The translations under genes were made by a program, and so were the position numbers. DNA of 50,836 nucleotides, taken from assembly GCA_964516305.1 (NCBI GenBank), contig CAZEZH010000008.1:1-50836 (forward strand), written 5' to 3'. The notes below the pieces were generated by a model, which saw only the letters and a program-made list of their open reading frames with translations, was not told the DNA's origin and did not search any database. This document shows positions 1 through 8,830 of the stretch, one piece after another. This stretch comes from Lamprobacter sp964516305 (GTDB lineage Bacteria; Pseudomonadota; Gammaproteobacteria; Chromatiales; Chromatiaceae). Every line of letters starts with the position of its first letter. The first letter of the stretch is position 1.

Positions 1-792
1 GCGCCGCAACTGCTGCACCGCCTCCGGCGCACGCGTTGCGAGATCGCTGCGATAGAGCAGCACCGCCTGGTAGTCATCGAAATAGCCGAGATCGTCGGCC
101 AGCTGCACCAATCCATAGCGTTCGATCTCGGCATCGGTGGTGTAGACCACAGTCGCGTCGATGCGACCGCTGGCGATCCCGCGATAGGCGAGATCATGAT
201 CCAGCCCCTGCACGCGCGTCTGCGGCAAACGATAGCGGCGTTTCAAACCAGGCCAGCCATCGCCGCGATCCAGGAACTCGTTGCTGAAGCCGAAGCGCAG
301 GTCGGGATGCGCACGCAGGTCTGAGATCGTCTCCAGGCCAAGCCGCTCGGCAGTCTCTCCCGTCACCGCAACCGCATAGGTGTTCTCGAAACCGAGCGGC
401 GCCGACATCTCGACCCCGCGTGTTGACAGCTCGGCGCGCAATGCATCCAATCCATCCAGCCTCTGATCGGCCAAGATCTCGCGCAGCAGAGTCCCCGAGT
501 ACTCGGGATAGACATCGATCTCACCAGCGAGCAGTGCGCCCCAAAGGATGCGCGTACCACCCAAGGCCGTCTGATGCCTGACCTGAAAACCTGCATCGGC
601 CAACAGCAAGGTCAGCGCGTCCCCCAAGATCACCGACTCGGTGAACTTCTTCGAGCCGACCGTCACGGAGGCCTTTGCTGCGGGATCGCGTGAGGCTTCG
701 ATCGGCTGTTCCGCTAGCGGCTCGACCAACGCTTCGGCTAGCGTCGCGATCGGCACGGCCAGCGCCACGACCAAAAGCAGAAATCGAGTCAT
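1..792 (-). CDS. Glycine betaine/choline-type ABC substrate-binding protein (OpuAC family), C-terminus cut by window edge
   Basis: Binds a quaternary-amine osmoprotectant and delivers it to an ABC permease in the periplasm. The reading frame is open from the ATG at 792 to base 1 (264 codons), so the C-terminus, and perhaps a fused permease domain, lies outside the window. It begins with a hydrophobic signal-like segment (MTRFLLLVVALAVPIATLA) and then, near residue 45, carries VGSKKFTES, the hallmark opening strand of OpuAC/ProX/OsmF proteins. Further family features are the GGTRILWGALLAGEIDVYPEYSGT segment near residues 78-101, given here only by position and by its DVYPEYSGT core, and a VVYTTDAEIE motif near residue 215. 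It is the last visible gene of a minus-strand operon with an ATPase and a membrane protein. The exact ligand cannot be told from sequence. Confidence 0.85.
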   Translation of the reverse strand, partial: MTRFLLLVVALAVPIATLAEALVEPLAEQPIEASRDPAAKASVTVGSKKFTESVILGDALTLLLADAGFQVRHQTALGGTRILWGALLAGEIDVYPEYSGTLLREILADQRLDGLDALRAELSTRGVEMSAPLGFENTYAVAVTGETAERLGLETISDLRAHPDLRFGFSNEFLDRGDGWPGLKRRYRLPQTRVQGLDHDLAYRGIASGRIDATVVYTTDAEIERYGLVQLADDLGYFDDYQAVLLYRSDLATRAPEAVQQLRR

Positions 793-857
793 CGAACACC
801 TCTGAGCAAAGGGGCCACCAACCAGAAAACATCCCCCGCCTCGCACTGAGCCACTGC

Positions 858-2432
858 TCACTGAGGCAACAGCCCCGGGCGCCGTAAAGGCCCAAACGCG
901 GCATCGACAACCTCGAACGGCAGCGATACCCCGACGGGCAGGTGCAGCATCCCGGTCGCACGCAGCTGCTCGCAGCCGTCGTGCTTCAGCATGACCGCGA
1001 TGGGCTGGAACTGGCCTTCCTCTGCGGTCGGCACAAAGGGCCTTGTCACGAGCGCAGTAAAGGGTGTCGGCCAGGAATCCGTGATCACCATCCAGGGCCA
1101 CTGTAGGCTATAGGGCTCATGATCACCAAAAGGAATGCAGGCTGCGTCACTGCTAGCGACGATGTCCTGCAGACCACGCACGCCCGTCCACCAAGCGGAC
1201 GACTTTGCCACTAGCAGCATCAACACTGCCACGCCGAGCATGTGCATAGCGGTGGTTGGCAGCCTGCCGCAGGCAGCGCTTAGTCCTGTTTCCTTCTGTA
1301 TGCCTTGCTCTGCTGCCCGCTGTAGGCTTTGCCCTGCTTCCCTCCGCATGCCTCGCCCTGCTTCCCACCGCAGGCTTTGCCCTGTTTTTCTCTGCAAGCT
1401 TAGTCCCGCCTCCCTCTGCAGCACGAGCCAGGTCACCGCCGCCATTCCAAGCAAGCCGACGCCTAGCGTCATGGCCGACTTGAGGACGATGCCTTCACCC
1501 AGAAGATATTCAGCGCTGACCCAAGCAGCGATGAGCAACACTAGCCACAAGAGCAGCAGCAGCGCTCGAGACGCTCGGAATGACAGCTGGCGGCGATGCA
1601 ACGCCCAAAAGCAAAGCAGCGTCACGCAGACCAGCATCGCGATCAACAGATGTTGTGCAACGGTCTCGCCAAACAGATAGCCCAACGCACTTGAGGGGTT
1701 GAGCCGCCCGCGCTCGTAGTCGTTGAGACCGAAGGCCGTCCAAGCGACCCGCGCAAGCCCGTTGGCGACGAGCCAAAGCCCGATTCGACGCCAAACGCGG
1801 CGCTCTTTGACAGCAACCGAAGCAACCCAGTCACCAGACTCCCGCGACAGCAGCCAAGCGACCAGACCAAGGCCGACACTGAAGATGAAGGTCATCGGAT
1901 GCAACAGGAGCAACAGAGGCCCCCAAGCGATGGCCAGGACCATGACCCAGCGACGCTTGGGCAACAACAGCATCGCCAGCAGCAGGGGCCAAGTGAGATA
2001 GAGCCCACTCAGCAGCTCCGAGACGCTCGAGAAGTTCAGTTGCAGGGCCAGGAACGACGGCAGTACCAGTAGAAACAGCGCCGGTAGGCGGCGCCGAAGC
2101 AGCAGCCAGCAGCCCACCAGAGCCGCCAGCGGAATTGCCATATAGGCCGCTGAGAAGATGAAGCGACCCAAAGCCAGATCTGCGCCCAGCCAGAATGCTA
2201 TCACCGCCGGCAACTGAGGCAGGACAGCGGACACACGAAGGTTCGGCACGACCGCAGCGTGCTCGGTCACGATCGTGAAGAAATAGAACGAGCCATCCTC
2301 AAACAACGGCAAGCCGACCGCAGCGGTGACCATGTAGCCACAAACGGCAAGCGCGACAGCGAAATCACCCGCACGGCGGAACTCGTCGCTTTCGTCGGCG
2401 ATCCAGTCTTTCAATTGCGGTTGCAGACCCAC
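858..2432 (-). CDS. Polytopic membrane protein of unknown function with an internal tandem-repeat loop
   Basis: I do not recognise this 524-residue protein. It has about ten to twelve hydrophobic helices spread over residues 25-330 and another near 400, resembling the scaffold of polytopic glycosyltransferases, but no catalytic motif is visible. The start is GTG at 2432, three bases after the stop of the upstream ATPase gene, so translation is probably coupled. Residues about 335-388 form a hydrophilic Arg/Gln/Gly-rich loop made of six degenerate eight-residue units (REAGLSLQ, RKTGQSLR, WEAGRGMR, REAGQSLQ, RAAEQGIQ, KETGLSAA), encoded by a 24-bp tandem repeat. The C-terminal 110 residues look soluble and probably extracytoplasmic. 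Position between the ATPase and binding-protein genes of an osmoprotectant transporter suggests co-expression, yet it does not resemble the usual OpuAB permease. Confidence 0.7.
   Translation of the reverse strand: MGLQPQLKDWIADESDEFRRAGDFAVALAVCGYMVTAAVGLPLFEDGSFYFFTIVTEHAAVVPNLRVSAVLPQLPAVIAFWLGADLALGRFIFSAAYMAIPLAALVGCWLLLRRRLPALFLLVLPSFLALQLNFSSVSELLSGLYLTWPLLLAMLLLPKRRWVMVLAIAWGPLLLLLHPMTFIFSVGLGLVAWLLSRESGDWVASVAVKERRVWRRIGLWLVANGLARVAWTAFGLNDYERGRLNPSSALGYLFGETVAQHLLIAMLVCVTLLCFWALHRRQLSFRASRALLLLLWLVLLIAAWVSAEYLLGEGIVLKSAMTLGVGLLGMAAVTWLVLQREAGLSLQRKTGQSLRWEAGRGMRREAGQSLQRAAEQGIQKETGLSAACGRLPTTAMHMLGVAVLMLLVAKSSAWWTGVRGLQDIVASSDAACIPFGDHEPYSLQWPWMVITDSWPTPFTALVTRPFVPTAEEGQFQPIAVMLKHDGCEQLRATGMLHLPVGVSLPFEVVDAAFGPLRRPGLLPQ
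1265..1432. repeat. 24-bp in-frame minisatellite, six to seven degenerate units
   Basis: Units begin at 1289, 1313, 1337, 1361, 1385 and 1409, with a weaker copy at 1265. Plus-strand units end in variants of GCCCTG, GCTCTG or GTCCTG. Because 24 is a multiple of three, expansion or contraction keeps the host gene (858-2432) in frame and only lengthens or shortens a hydrophilic loop by eight residues. Confidence 0.85.
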
Positions 2433-2435
2433 TAA

Positions 2436-3209
2436 TTAACAGACAGGTGCGCTCAAGCCTTGGCTCACCTCGGTCAGCACCCGCTGCGGCTCGCGCTGGG
2501 CATTAACAAACTCGGCAACGAAAGGCTCAGCTGGAGATTGCAGCAAGGCTTGAGCCGAGCCCCGCTGGACGATGCGTCCAGCGCGCAGCAGGACCAGTTG
2601 ATCGCCGAAGAATACCGCTTCGGCCAGATCATGGGTCACCATCAGCACGGTCTTGTGCAAACGCTGAAAGATCGCAGCCAGCTCACGCTGCAATTCGACT
2701 CGGATCATCGGGTCCAGGGCGCCGAGCGGCTCGTCGAGCAGGATCAGGTCTGGGTCCAGCATCAGCGCACGCATCAGCGCCGCGCGCTGTCGCTGACCGC
2801 CGGAGAGTTCGAGCGGAAAGCGGTCCAGCAGCGTGGCTGGCAGCTGCACCAACTCGGCCAGCTCCGCAAGCCGCTCGCGCCGCTTGGACGTCGGCCAGCC
2901 AAGCTCGCGCGCCATCAGCTCGACATTGGCACGCACGCTCAGGTGCGGAAAGAGTCCACCCTCCTGGATCATGTAGCCCATGCGCAGGCGTGCCCCGCGC
3001 AGGTTCTCGACGCCGAGCGGCGCACCCTCGAACCAGACCTCGCCAGCCTCGGCGCGGATCAGCCCAGCGGCCAGCCGCAGCAGTGTCGACTTGCCGCAGC
3101 CACTGGGTCCAATCAAGACTGTGGTGGCGCCCTCGGCGCAGTCGAGGTCGACCCCGTCGAGCGCAAGCTGGCCGCCGTAGCTTTTGGAGACACCAAGGTA
3201 GCTCAGCAT
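2436..3209 (-). CDS. ABC transporter ATPase, quaternary-amine uptake type
   Basis: Energises uptake by the neighbouring osmoprotectant system at the cytoplasmic face of the membrane. The 257-residue protein has every ABC motif: Walker A GPSGCGKST near residue 33, signature LSGGQRQR near 135, Walker B LILLDEP near 155, and the H-loop VTHDLAEA near 190. The MIQEGGLFPHLSV stretch around the Q-loop is typical of the OpuCA/OsmV group. The protein ends soon after the nucleotide-binding domain, without the regulatory CBS domains that many OpuA/OpuC ATPases carry. It is the first gene of the minus-strand operon and its TAA stop lies three bases before the next start. The family is sure; the substrate is inferred from the binding protein downstream. 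Confidence 0.85.
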   Translation of the reverse strand: MLSYLGVSKSYGGQLALDGVDLDCAEGATTVLIGPSGCGKSTLLRLAAGLIRAEAGEVWFEGAPLGVENLRGARLRMGYMIQEGGLFPHLSVRANVELMARELGWPTSKRRERLAELAELVQLPATLLDRFPLELSGGQRQRAALMRALMLDPDLILLDEPLGALDPMIRVELQRELAAIFQRLHKTVLMVTHDLAEAVFFGDQLVLLRAGRIVQRGSAQALLQSPAEPFVAEFVNAQREPQRVLTEVSQGLSAPVC

Positions 3210-3286
3210 TCAGCTAAGTCCCTGAGAAGCAGTCTGGCAAAGCTGCATTCGGCTACCTAAACGTCGTTCGTGCTATCTGCAATCGC

Positions 3287-4774
3287 TCAGAAACCACCGC
3301 CGGTGCGAAACCCGCCGCCCCCGAAACTACCACCGGTGCCAAAACCGCCACCACCGAAGCCACCGCGTCTCGATGAGCCGCCCATCGAACCCCCGCCTGA
3401 ACCAACGCGGGGGCGCCCGCCCCAAGGCGAGCCACGTTGGTAGCCGCCAGAGCCGAAGTCCGGATTGGTGCGTGGCGGCCGATATCGATACTGCTCTTCA
3501 AGCCCACGTAACAGCGCCCTCCGGTCGAGAAGGCCACCGACGAAGTTGGCCAGCATCATCGCCACCATCGCCTTGTTTTCGAATTGCGAGCCGGGCCGGT
3601 CCATCCGTCGCTCGCGCAGTTCGCGCTGCAGCAGCGACAGCTCGCGCAGCCGTTCCTGTTGCTTGGTCCGCGTGGTCTCGGTCTGCTCGTGCATGAACGC
3701 AAGCCGGCGCTGCTGACGCTCAAGCTCGGCCAGGCTCGCGACCAGCCGGTCATCCTCCGGCATTGGGGTCGCGCGCGCGGCACGCTCGAGTTCAACCAGC
3801 TCTCGGGCGCCCAGGGCGTCAGCCAAACGATCGACCGCCGCACGGCTCTGCTCGTCCTGCCCAGCGACGAACGTCGAGCGCTGCTCGAGCAGCACGTCCA
3901 GACGCTGATGTGCGCCTTCGATGCGCTGGTCGACCGCATCAATTACCTCTTGCTCTCGATCCCGAGCCTGCTCCAACGCCGGGACACCATCAGCCGCCCG
4001 TGCGTCCTCGTCCAGCGCGGCCAAGGCGTCAATCTCGGCCTCGGCGCGTCGCTGCATGCGCTCGGCATGCTCGCGCAGCCGAGGCGCGATATCAATCAGA
4101 CGCTGGTACGACAGGCGCGCATCGTTGAAACCGATCAAGCGTGCGACCTTGCCATCAAGCCAGGCCGTTAGCCATCGGCCGCGATACTCGGCGCTGCCAT
4201 AGCCACGCTGCCAGAGGTACATGAACAGCGGGTCAGCGCGATAGGTGCTGCCCTTGCTCGCTTGTTCCTGCTCGCGCTCACTCGCCTTCTCGGCCGCGTG
4301 CAGGGCAACGCGCTCGGCCTCATGCGTGCGCTGAAGCTGCGCCTGATAATCGGCATCTGCTGCCAGACGCGTCTGTGTCGCCGCCTCGGCCTCGTCCAGG
4401 GTATCGGCGGCAGCCTGCAGCCGCTCCGCCTGCAGGCTACGCTCCTGCTCCAAGGCGTCGAGCTCGGCCTGGGCATCTGCGATCTCCCGTTCCAACACCG
4501 CAGCGGCCGCATCGCGCGCCTCGAGCAAGCGAGCCGCCTGCGCCTCGGCGGTATCCAAGGGGCCGCTCGGATCGGCATCCAACAGCTCGACATGCATCCG
4601 CGCCAGCGCTTTCAGCTGCTCAGCCCGCTCGTGAAGCAAGGCCTGCTGCTGCCCGCGCAGCTCGTCAAGTTGGGCATCGAGGCCTGCCAGCGTCTGCTGT
4701 TGGCCCTGCGCAACCTGACTGACCTCGGCAATGGCTTGACGACCACTGATCATCGACATCCCCACAGCTGGCAT
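3287..4774 (-). CDS. Long coiled-coil protein with glycine-rich C-terminal tail
   Basis: Not recognised. The 495-residue product is mostly heptad-rich Ala/Glu/Gln/Leu helix (residues 10-170 and 215-390), interrupted by a compact aromatic segment around 175-205 (DPLFMYLWQRGYG). A short hydrophobic stretch near residue 405 (MVAMMLANFVGGLL) could insert in or lie on the membrane. The last 70 residues are almost entirely Gly, Arg, Ser and Phe with repeated GGGF/GTGG units, a low-complexity tail. No signal peptide is visible. It is the third gene in a minus-strand set with 4796-5740 and 5836-7011, with 21 bases separating it from the upstream stop, so the three probably form one complex. ATG 4774 is used; ATG 4759 is an alternative. 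Confidence 0.7.
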   Translation of the reverse strand: MPAVGMSMISGRQAIAEVSQVAQGQQQTLAGLDAQLDELRGQQQALLHERAEQLKALARMHVELLDADPSGPLDTAEAQAARLLEARDAAAAVLEREIADAQAELDALEQERSLQAERLQAAADTLDEAEAATQTRLAADADYQAQLQRTHEAERVALHAAEKASEREQEQASKGSTYRADPLFMYLWQRGYGSAEYRGRWLTAWLDGKVARLIGFNDARLSYQRLIDIAPRLREHAERMQRRAEAEIDALAALDEDARAADGVPALEQARDREQEVIDAVDQRIEGAHQRLDVLLEQRSTFVAGQDEQSRAAVDRLADALGARELVELERAARATPMPEDDRLVASLAELERQQRRLAFMHEQTETTRTKQQERLRELSLLQRELRERRMDRPGSQFENKAMVAMMLANFVGGLLDRRALLRGLEEQYRYRPPRTNPDFGSGGYQRGSPWGGRPRVGSGGGSMGGSSRRGGFGGGGFGTGGSFGGGGFRTGGGF

Positions 4775-4795
4775 CCAAGTATCAGAGGCATGACC

Positions 4796-5740
4796 CTACC
4801 ACTCCGTGATCGCCGCGCCGCTAGTTGACACCCGATAGTTTGGTTGCACCTCACCCGGCGCCTTACTGCCGAGGAGATCGTCTTGGAGGATGCCATCATC
4901 GGCCTTATCGGCCCCTACTCGTTCAAAGGTCGCTTGATCGACCCGCAGCCCCCAGCGCTCGACGCGCTCGATCTTTCCCGTCTCCTCATTGCGCACCGGC
5001 ACCGCAACCGGCCGCCCACCGGCGCCAATCGCCTCGACGATGAGATAGTAGTTGCGCGCCTCGGGGTTGGCCTCCGGGATGCGCCAAACACCGCTACGCA
5101 CGCCGGGCTCATTCACCACTCGAATCTGATAACCCACAGCTAGCTGAGCACGCAGCTGCTCCAGTTCCGCTAGCAGGTCTTGGGCACGCCCAGGCTCGTC
5201 TTCACGCAGCGCCTGCTGCGCCGCGCTCAGTAACTGATCAGCTTGGGTCTTCACCGTCGCCGAGCGCGCCAGCTCTCGCACCTGGGCGTGCCGGGCCTCC
5301 AACTCGCCAGGCAAGGCGTTGCGCGGCATCACCACCAGCAGCATCCAAGCGGCCATCAGCAGCAGGAGGGCAACGAGCCCGCCCAACAGCCACTTGCCCC
5401 AGCGGTTGCGGCTAACATAGATCCGCGCCAAGGTCACCGCGAACGACGGCGCCGGCGGTTGATAGACGAAGCGATCCTCGCGCAGCGCCAGCACGCCCTC
5501 GTCGAGTACTGCCTCGCTGACCTCTATGCCCTGGGTCTGATAGACCCGCTGCAGGCGCGCCTTCAACGCCGCCTCGCGCGTGCCGCTGTCGAGCTCCTGC
5601 TCGAGCAGCCGCTGCTGGCGACGCAGGGTGTCGACCACATCCATCGCTAGCATCAGATCGTCGAGCGGAGCAGCCGCGGCCCCACCGCCGAAATCGCTCT
5701 GCGCCGGACTCTGGCTTTGTCGATGGTCGTGTTCTGGCAT
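4796..5740 (-). CDS. DUF6384-like protein with one central membrane helix
   Basis: Function unknown. From ATG 5740 the product has 314 residues; an upstream in-frame TTG at 5791 would add 17 residues but has no better ribosome site. An N-terminal cytoplasmic helical region (about 30-110) precedes a single strong transmembrane helix around residues 118-138 (LLGGLVALLLLMAAWMLLV), followed by a coiled coil (about 150-205) and a C-terminal beta-rich domain rich in Arg and aromatic residues (YYLIVEAIGAGGRPVAVPV). I think it corresponds to the family catalogued as DUF6384, but that assignment is from memory of its architecture and should be searched. It sits between two coiled-coil genes on the same strand. 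Confidence 0.65.
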   Translation of the reverse strand: MPEHDHRQSQSPAQSDFGGGAAAAPLDDLMLAMDVVDTLRRQQRLLEQELDSGTREAALKARLQRVYQTQGIEVSEAVLDEGVLALREDRFVYQPPAPSFAVTLARIYVSRNRWGKWLLGGLVALLLLMAAWMLLVVMPRNALPGELEARHAQVRELARSATVKTQADQLLSAAQQALREDEPGRAQDLLAELEQLRAQLAVGYQIRVVNEPGVRSGVWRIPEANPEARNYYLIVEAIGAGGRPVAVPVRNEETGKIERVERWGLRVDQATFERVGADKADDGILQDDLLGSKAPGEVQPNYRVSTSGAAITEW

Positions 5741-5835
5741 CCTATTCGGGTCCTGATCCGCGAAGCGGCAATTCAACAACAAACAGCGCAAGCCGGTCGT
5801 CTACCAGCGCCCTGGCGACTGGCAATGCGCATCCG

Positions 5836-7011
5836 TTAAGCCGCAGCCAAATCCTGCCCCTGCTCGGCCAGCCGCGCCATGCGCCGCTTGCCATCCTCGA
5901 CCGCGTCGCGGATCTCCTCGGCATTGCGCGTGGAAGCGATCCGCATCTCCTCGATGATCTCGCGTGAGCGAGTTTGGTAATTGACCACCGAGTCAACGAG
6001 CTTCTTCACCGATTCAGCACGCACGGTCGGCCCATAGCCCGCCTTGATCGCCTCTTCCTGGACCTTACCGCCGATATCAGCCAGCACCTCAAGTGATTGG
6101 CTGATGCCATCTTTCATCGCATTCACCGTTTCGGTGGTCTCGGCGAGCCCAAACATGCCAGTGAACGATGCGCTTAGCGCGGTGAGCACAGTCTCATTGG
6201 TGGTAAAGAAACTGATCGACTGCTGATACAGGCGCTCCTTGGCATTGGTGGTCTGCAGCAGCCGCGCCATCACCACCTCAGAGGTGTTGTAGGAGACCGT
6301 CAGGTTATCCGACAGATCTTTGGCGATCTGATAACGCTTCTCGACGTCCTGCAAGGCCCGCACTTGCTCGTCTCGGCTCATCTCCAGCCGGGCGCGGGCA
6401 GCAGCATCATCGCCGCTGAAGGCTTCAATCCCCTGCATCGCCTGATCCACCTCCGCGCGCGCGGCCTCAAGCCTTGTCTCGGCGATCTTCAGCACCTCAA
6501 TCGCCAGCACCTCAGACGATTTTAGCGCACCGCGAAAATCCTGATAGGCATCCAAGATGCGTTGCTCGCGCTGGATCTGATCATTGGTGCTTTCCGTTAC
6601 CTCCAGATAGACGGCCTTGATCTTGTCGAAGCGCTTCGGAATGTCGCCGCGCGTTGCCTTCATCCACACATTGGCAACGCGCTCGAAGGTATCGACCTTC
6701 CCATCCTCGAGCTGATCGACCATCATCTTGGCATCATGGCGAATGCTGTTGAAGGCATTGGTGATGTCTTCGAAGCGGGTACCAATGTCCATCGCCTGCA
6801 CCTGCTGGCGCACCACGGTGTTGAAGGTGGAGGCCTGGGCCAAGGTCCGCGCGATGGCCGTGACCCTCGCCTCATCGAGGCCAGCGATCGCGTTCAGCAG
6901 CGGAACCATCGGGTCATCTGCGCTGCGCTGCTCGGTGGGCGCCAAGCCCATCTCGTGCAGCGTATTCATCGCCTTGTCCAGGTACTGCATTGGGGCTGTC
7001 GTGGTGCTCAT
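5836..7011 (-). CDS. Soluble coiled-coil protein of unknown function
   Basis: A 391-residue, almost entirely alpha-helical protein with no signal peptide and no transmembrane segment. It is acidic, lacks cysteine, and has long amphipathic helices (residues 90-260 and 330-385) joined by a less charged segment around 270-310 (FFTTNETVLTALSASFTGMFG). It somewhat recalls TelA-like or methyl-accepting-type helical bundles but I see no diagnostic motif. The start ATG at 7011 is preceded by AGAGGA at good spacing. It is the first gene of a three-gene minus-strand unit with a membrane-anchored protein and a Gly-tailed coiled coil, suggesting a membrane-attached fibre or scaffold; that role is inference only. 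Confidence 0.65.
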   Translation of the reverse strand: MSTTTAPMQYLDKAMNTLHEMGLAPTEQRSADDPMVPLLNAIAGLDEARVTAIARTLAQASTFNTVVRQQVQAMDIGTRFEDITNAFNSIRHDAKMMVDQLEDGKVDTFERVANVWMKATRGDIPKRFDKIKAVYLEVTESTNDQIQREQRILDAYQDFRGALKSSEVLAIEVLKIAETRLEAARAEVDQAMQGIEAFSGDDAAARARLEMSRDEQVRALQDVEKRYQIAKDLSDNLTVSYNTSEVVMARLLQTTNAKERLYQQSISFFTTNETVLTALSASFTGMFGLAETTETVNAMKDGISQSLEVLADIGGKVQEEAIKAGYGPTVRAESVKKLVDSVVNYQTRSREIIEEMRIASTRNAEEIRDAVEDGKRRMARLAEQGQDLAAA

Positions 7012-7354
7012 GGCTAGTCCTCTGGATCAACGCGCCTGTAGTCAATTGAACGCCGCGATGAATGATCGAAGTCGTGCCCGACCCGCGGCGTGGAGAACAT
7101 ACATCCATAGCGGCGCGCCGACAAGCGACAACTCAAATCGATGATCGGGATCAAAACCCGAAATCAATCGCAGTAAGCGCGTTTGCGCCAAAACGCTTCA
7201 GCCAAAACCAAGAACCTGGCACACTTGCCAACGGCCTCGGCGCGCATCACCCACGCCGAAATTGGCTCGAGCCCAGTCGCAGGCGAGCTTGCCCAACCGC
7301 AACCAGCGCTCGAGATATCCTAGTCAACATTCCTGGGGAGACCACAGCACGACC
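7012..7354. other. Divergent intergenic region without a recognisable gene
   Basis: These 343 bases separate the minus-strand coiled-coil gene from the plus-strand trpB2 gene and must hold both promoters. No gene-like frame is convincing. A GGGGAG at 7335-7340 precedes the trpB2 start at rather long spacing. I found no clear operator. Confidence 0.5.
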
Positions 7355-8719
7355 ATGACCGACAGTGTCAAGTACCTGCTCGACGAAGAGCACCTGCCCA
7401 AGTTCTGGTACAACATCAACGCCGACCTGCCTGAGCCGATGGCGCCGGTGCTCCACCCCGGAACCAAAACACCAATCACGCCGGACGATCTGGCCCCTAT
7501 CTTTCCCCGCGCCGTCATCGAGCAGGAGATGAGCACCGAGCGCGAGGTTGAGATCCCGCAGCCGGTTCGCGACGTCTACAGGCAATGGCGCCCATCGCCG
7601 CTGTTCCGTGCCCGACGGTTAGAGCAGGCGCTCGATACCCCCGCGCGCATCTATTACAAATACGAGGGCGTCAGCCCAGCCGGCTCGCACAAGCCGAATA
7701 CCGCGATCGCGCAGGCCTTCTACAACAAGGCCGAAGGCGTGAAGCGCATCACCACCGAAACCGGCGCCGGCCAATGGGGCTCATCACTCGCACTCGCTGG
7801 CACCTTCTTCGACCTCGAGATCCAGGTGTTTATGGTCCGCGTCAGCTTCAACCATAAGCCCTATCGCCGGGCCTATATGGAGACCCTCGGCGCCGAATGC
7901 ATCGCCAGCCCCAGCGACCGCACCGAATCAGGCCGCGCCATCCTCGCCGAGCATCCCGACAGCACCGGCAGTCTCGGCATCGCCATCAGCGAAGCCGTCG
8001 AGCTCGCCGTGCAGCGCGACGACACCCGCTACGCACTGGGCAGCGTGCTCAATCATGTGCTGCTGCACCAGACCGTGACCGGGCTGGAATCGATCGAACA
8101 GATGCAGATGGCCGACGACTACCCGGATCTGGTCATTGGCTGCACCGGTGGCGGCAGTAACTTCGCTGGCCTCGCCTTCCCGTTCCTACACCAGGCCCTG
8201 CGTGACGACCTGAAGACCGAGTTCATCGCGGTCGAGCCCTCGGCCTGCCCAACACTGACCAAGGGCGCCTTCGCCTACGATTTCGGAGACACCGCCCATC
8301 TGACGCCCTTGGTCAAGATGTACACGCTCGGCTCGACCTTCGTGCCTCCTGGCTTCCACGCTGGCGGCCTGCGTTATCACGGCATGGCACCGCAGATCAG
8401 CCATCTGGCCAAGCTCGGGCTGCTCAAGCCGCGCTCCTACCACCAGCTCGAATGCTTCGACGCCGGCATCCGCTTCGCCAAGGCCGAGGGTATCTTGCCA
8501 GCGCCAGAGGCCAACCATGCTGTGCGCGCCGCCATCCACGAGGCCGAGAAGTGCCGCGAGTCGGGCGAGTCGAAGGCGATCCTGTTCAATCTCTGCGGCC
8601 ACGGGCACTTCGATATGCAGGCCTACATGGACTACAGAGAGGGTAAGCTCAACGACCTGACCTATGATGAAGGCGAGATGGCGATGGCATTAGCGGGCCT
8701 GCCCAGCGGCTGCGCCTAA
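7355..8719 (+). CDS. trpB2: Tryptophan synthase beta-like protein, TrpB2 class
   Basis: PLP-dependent enzyme that can condense indole with serine to give tryptophan; the TrpB2 class is found apart from trpA and may act as an indole-salvage enzyme. The 454-residue length and the TrpB2-type N-terminal extension fit. The PLP lysine is K113 in SPAGSHKPNTA, the phosphate-binding glycine loop is GCTGGGSN near residue 265, and the ETGAGQWG motif of the beta family lies near residue 130. The start is ATG 7355; an upstream open stretch to 7262 has no better start. No trpA or other tryptophan gene is nearby, supporting the stand-alone role. Confidence 0.9.
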   Translation: MTDSVKYLLDEEHLPKFWYNINADLPEPMAPVLHPGTKTPITPDDLAPIFPRAVIEQEMSTEREVEIPQPVRDVYRQWRPSPLFRARRLEQALDTPARIYYKYEGVSPAGSHKPNTAIAQAFYNKAEGVKRITTETGAGQWGSSLALAGTFFDLEIQVFMVRVSFNHKPYRRAYMETLGAECIASPSDRTESGRAILAEHPDSTGSLGIAISEAVELAVQRDDTRYALGSVLNHVLLHQTVTGLESIEQMQMADDYPDLVIGCTGGGSNFAGLAFPFLHQALRDDLKTEFIAVEPSACPTLTKGAFAYDFGDTAHLTPLVKMYTLGSTFVPPGFHAGGLRYHGMAPQISHLAKLGLLKPRSYHQLECFDAGIRFAKAEGILPAPEANHAVRAAIHEAEKCRESGESKAILFNLCGHGHFDMQAYMDYREGKLNDLTYDEGEMAMALAGLPSGCA

Positions 8720-8785
8720 CCTGTCGAGCGCATCGCCACCTCGCAGATGAAGCCCTTGTTTTCCGGCAAGCAACTGCCCAGGCAA

Positions 8786-8807
8786 TCAACAGATTGGAAT
8801 CTGTTGA
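8786..8807. promoter_or_regulatory. Near-perfect 22-bp palindrome upstream of the LysM gene
   Basis: Two exact 10-nt arms (TCAACAGATT and its complement) flank a central GG. It ends 23 bases before the ATG of the LysM gene, overlapping the expected leader or ribosome-binding region. It looks like a dimeric repressor operator or a short RNA hairpin; no T-tract follows, so a terminator is unlikely. Confidence 0.5.
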
Positions 8808-8830
8808 GACCACCACCGACGGAGATTGTC

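Noticed and set aside
7218..7232. TGGCAC...TTGCC resembling a sigma-54 promoter
   Set aside because: Only two bases separate the GG and GC elements instead of four or five, so it cannot work as a sigma-54 promoter.
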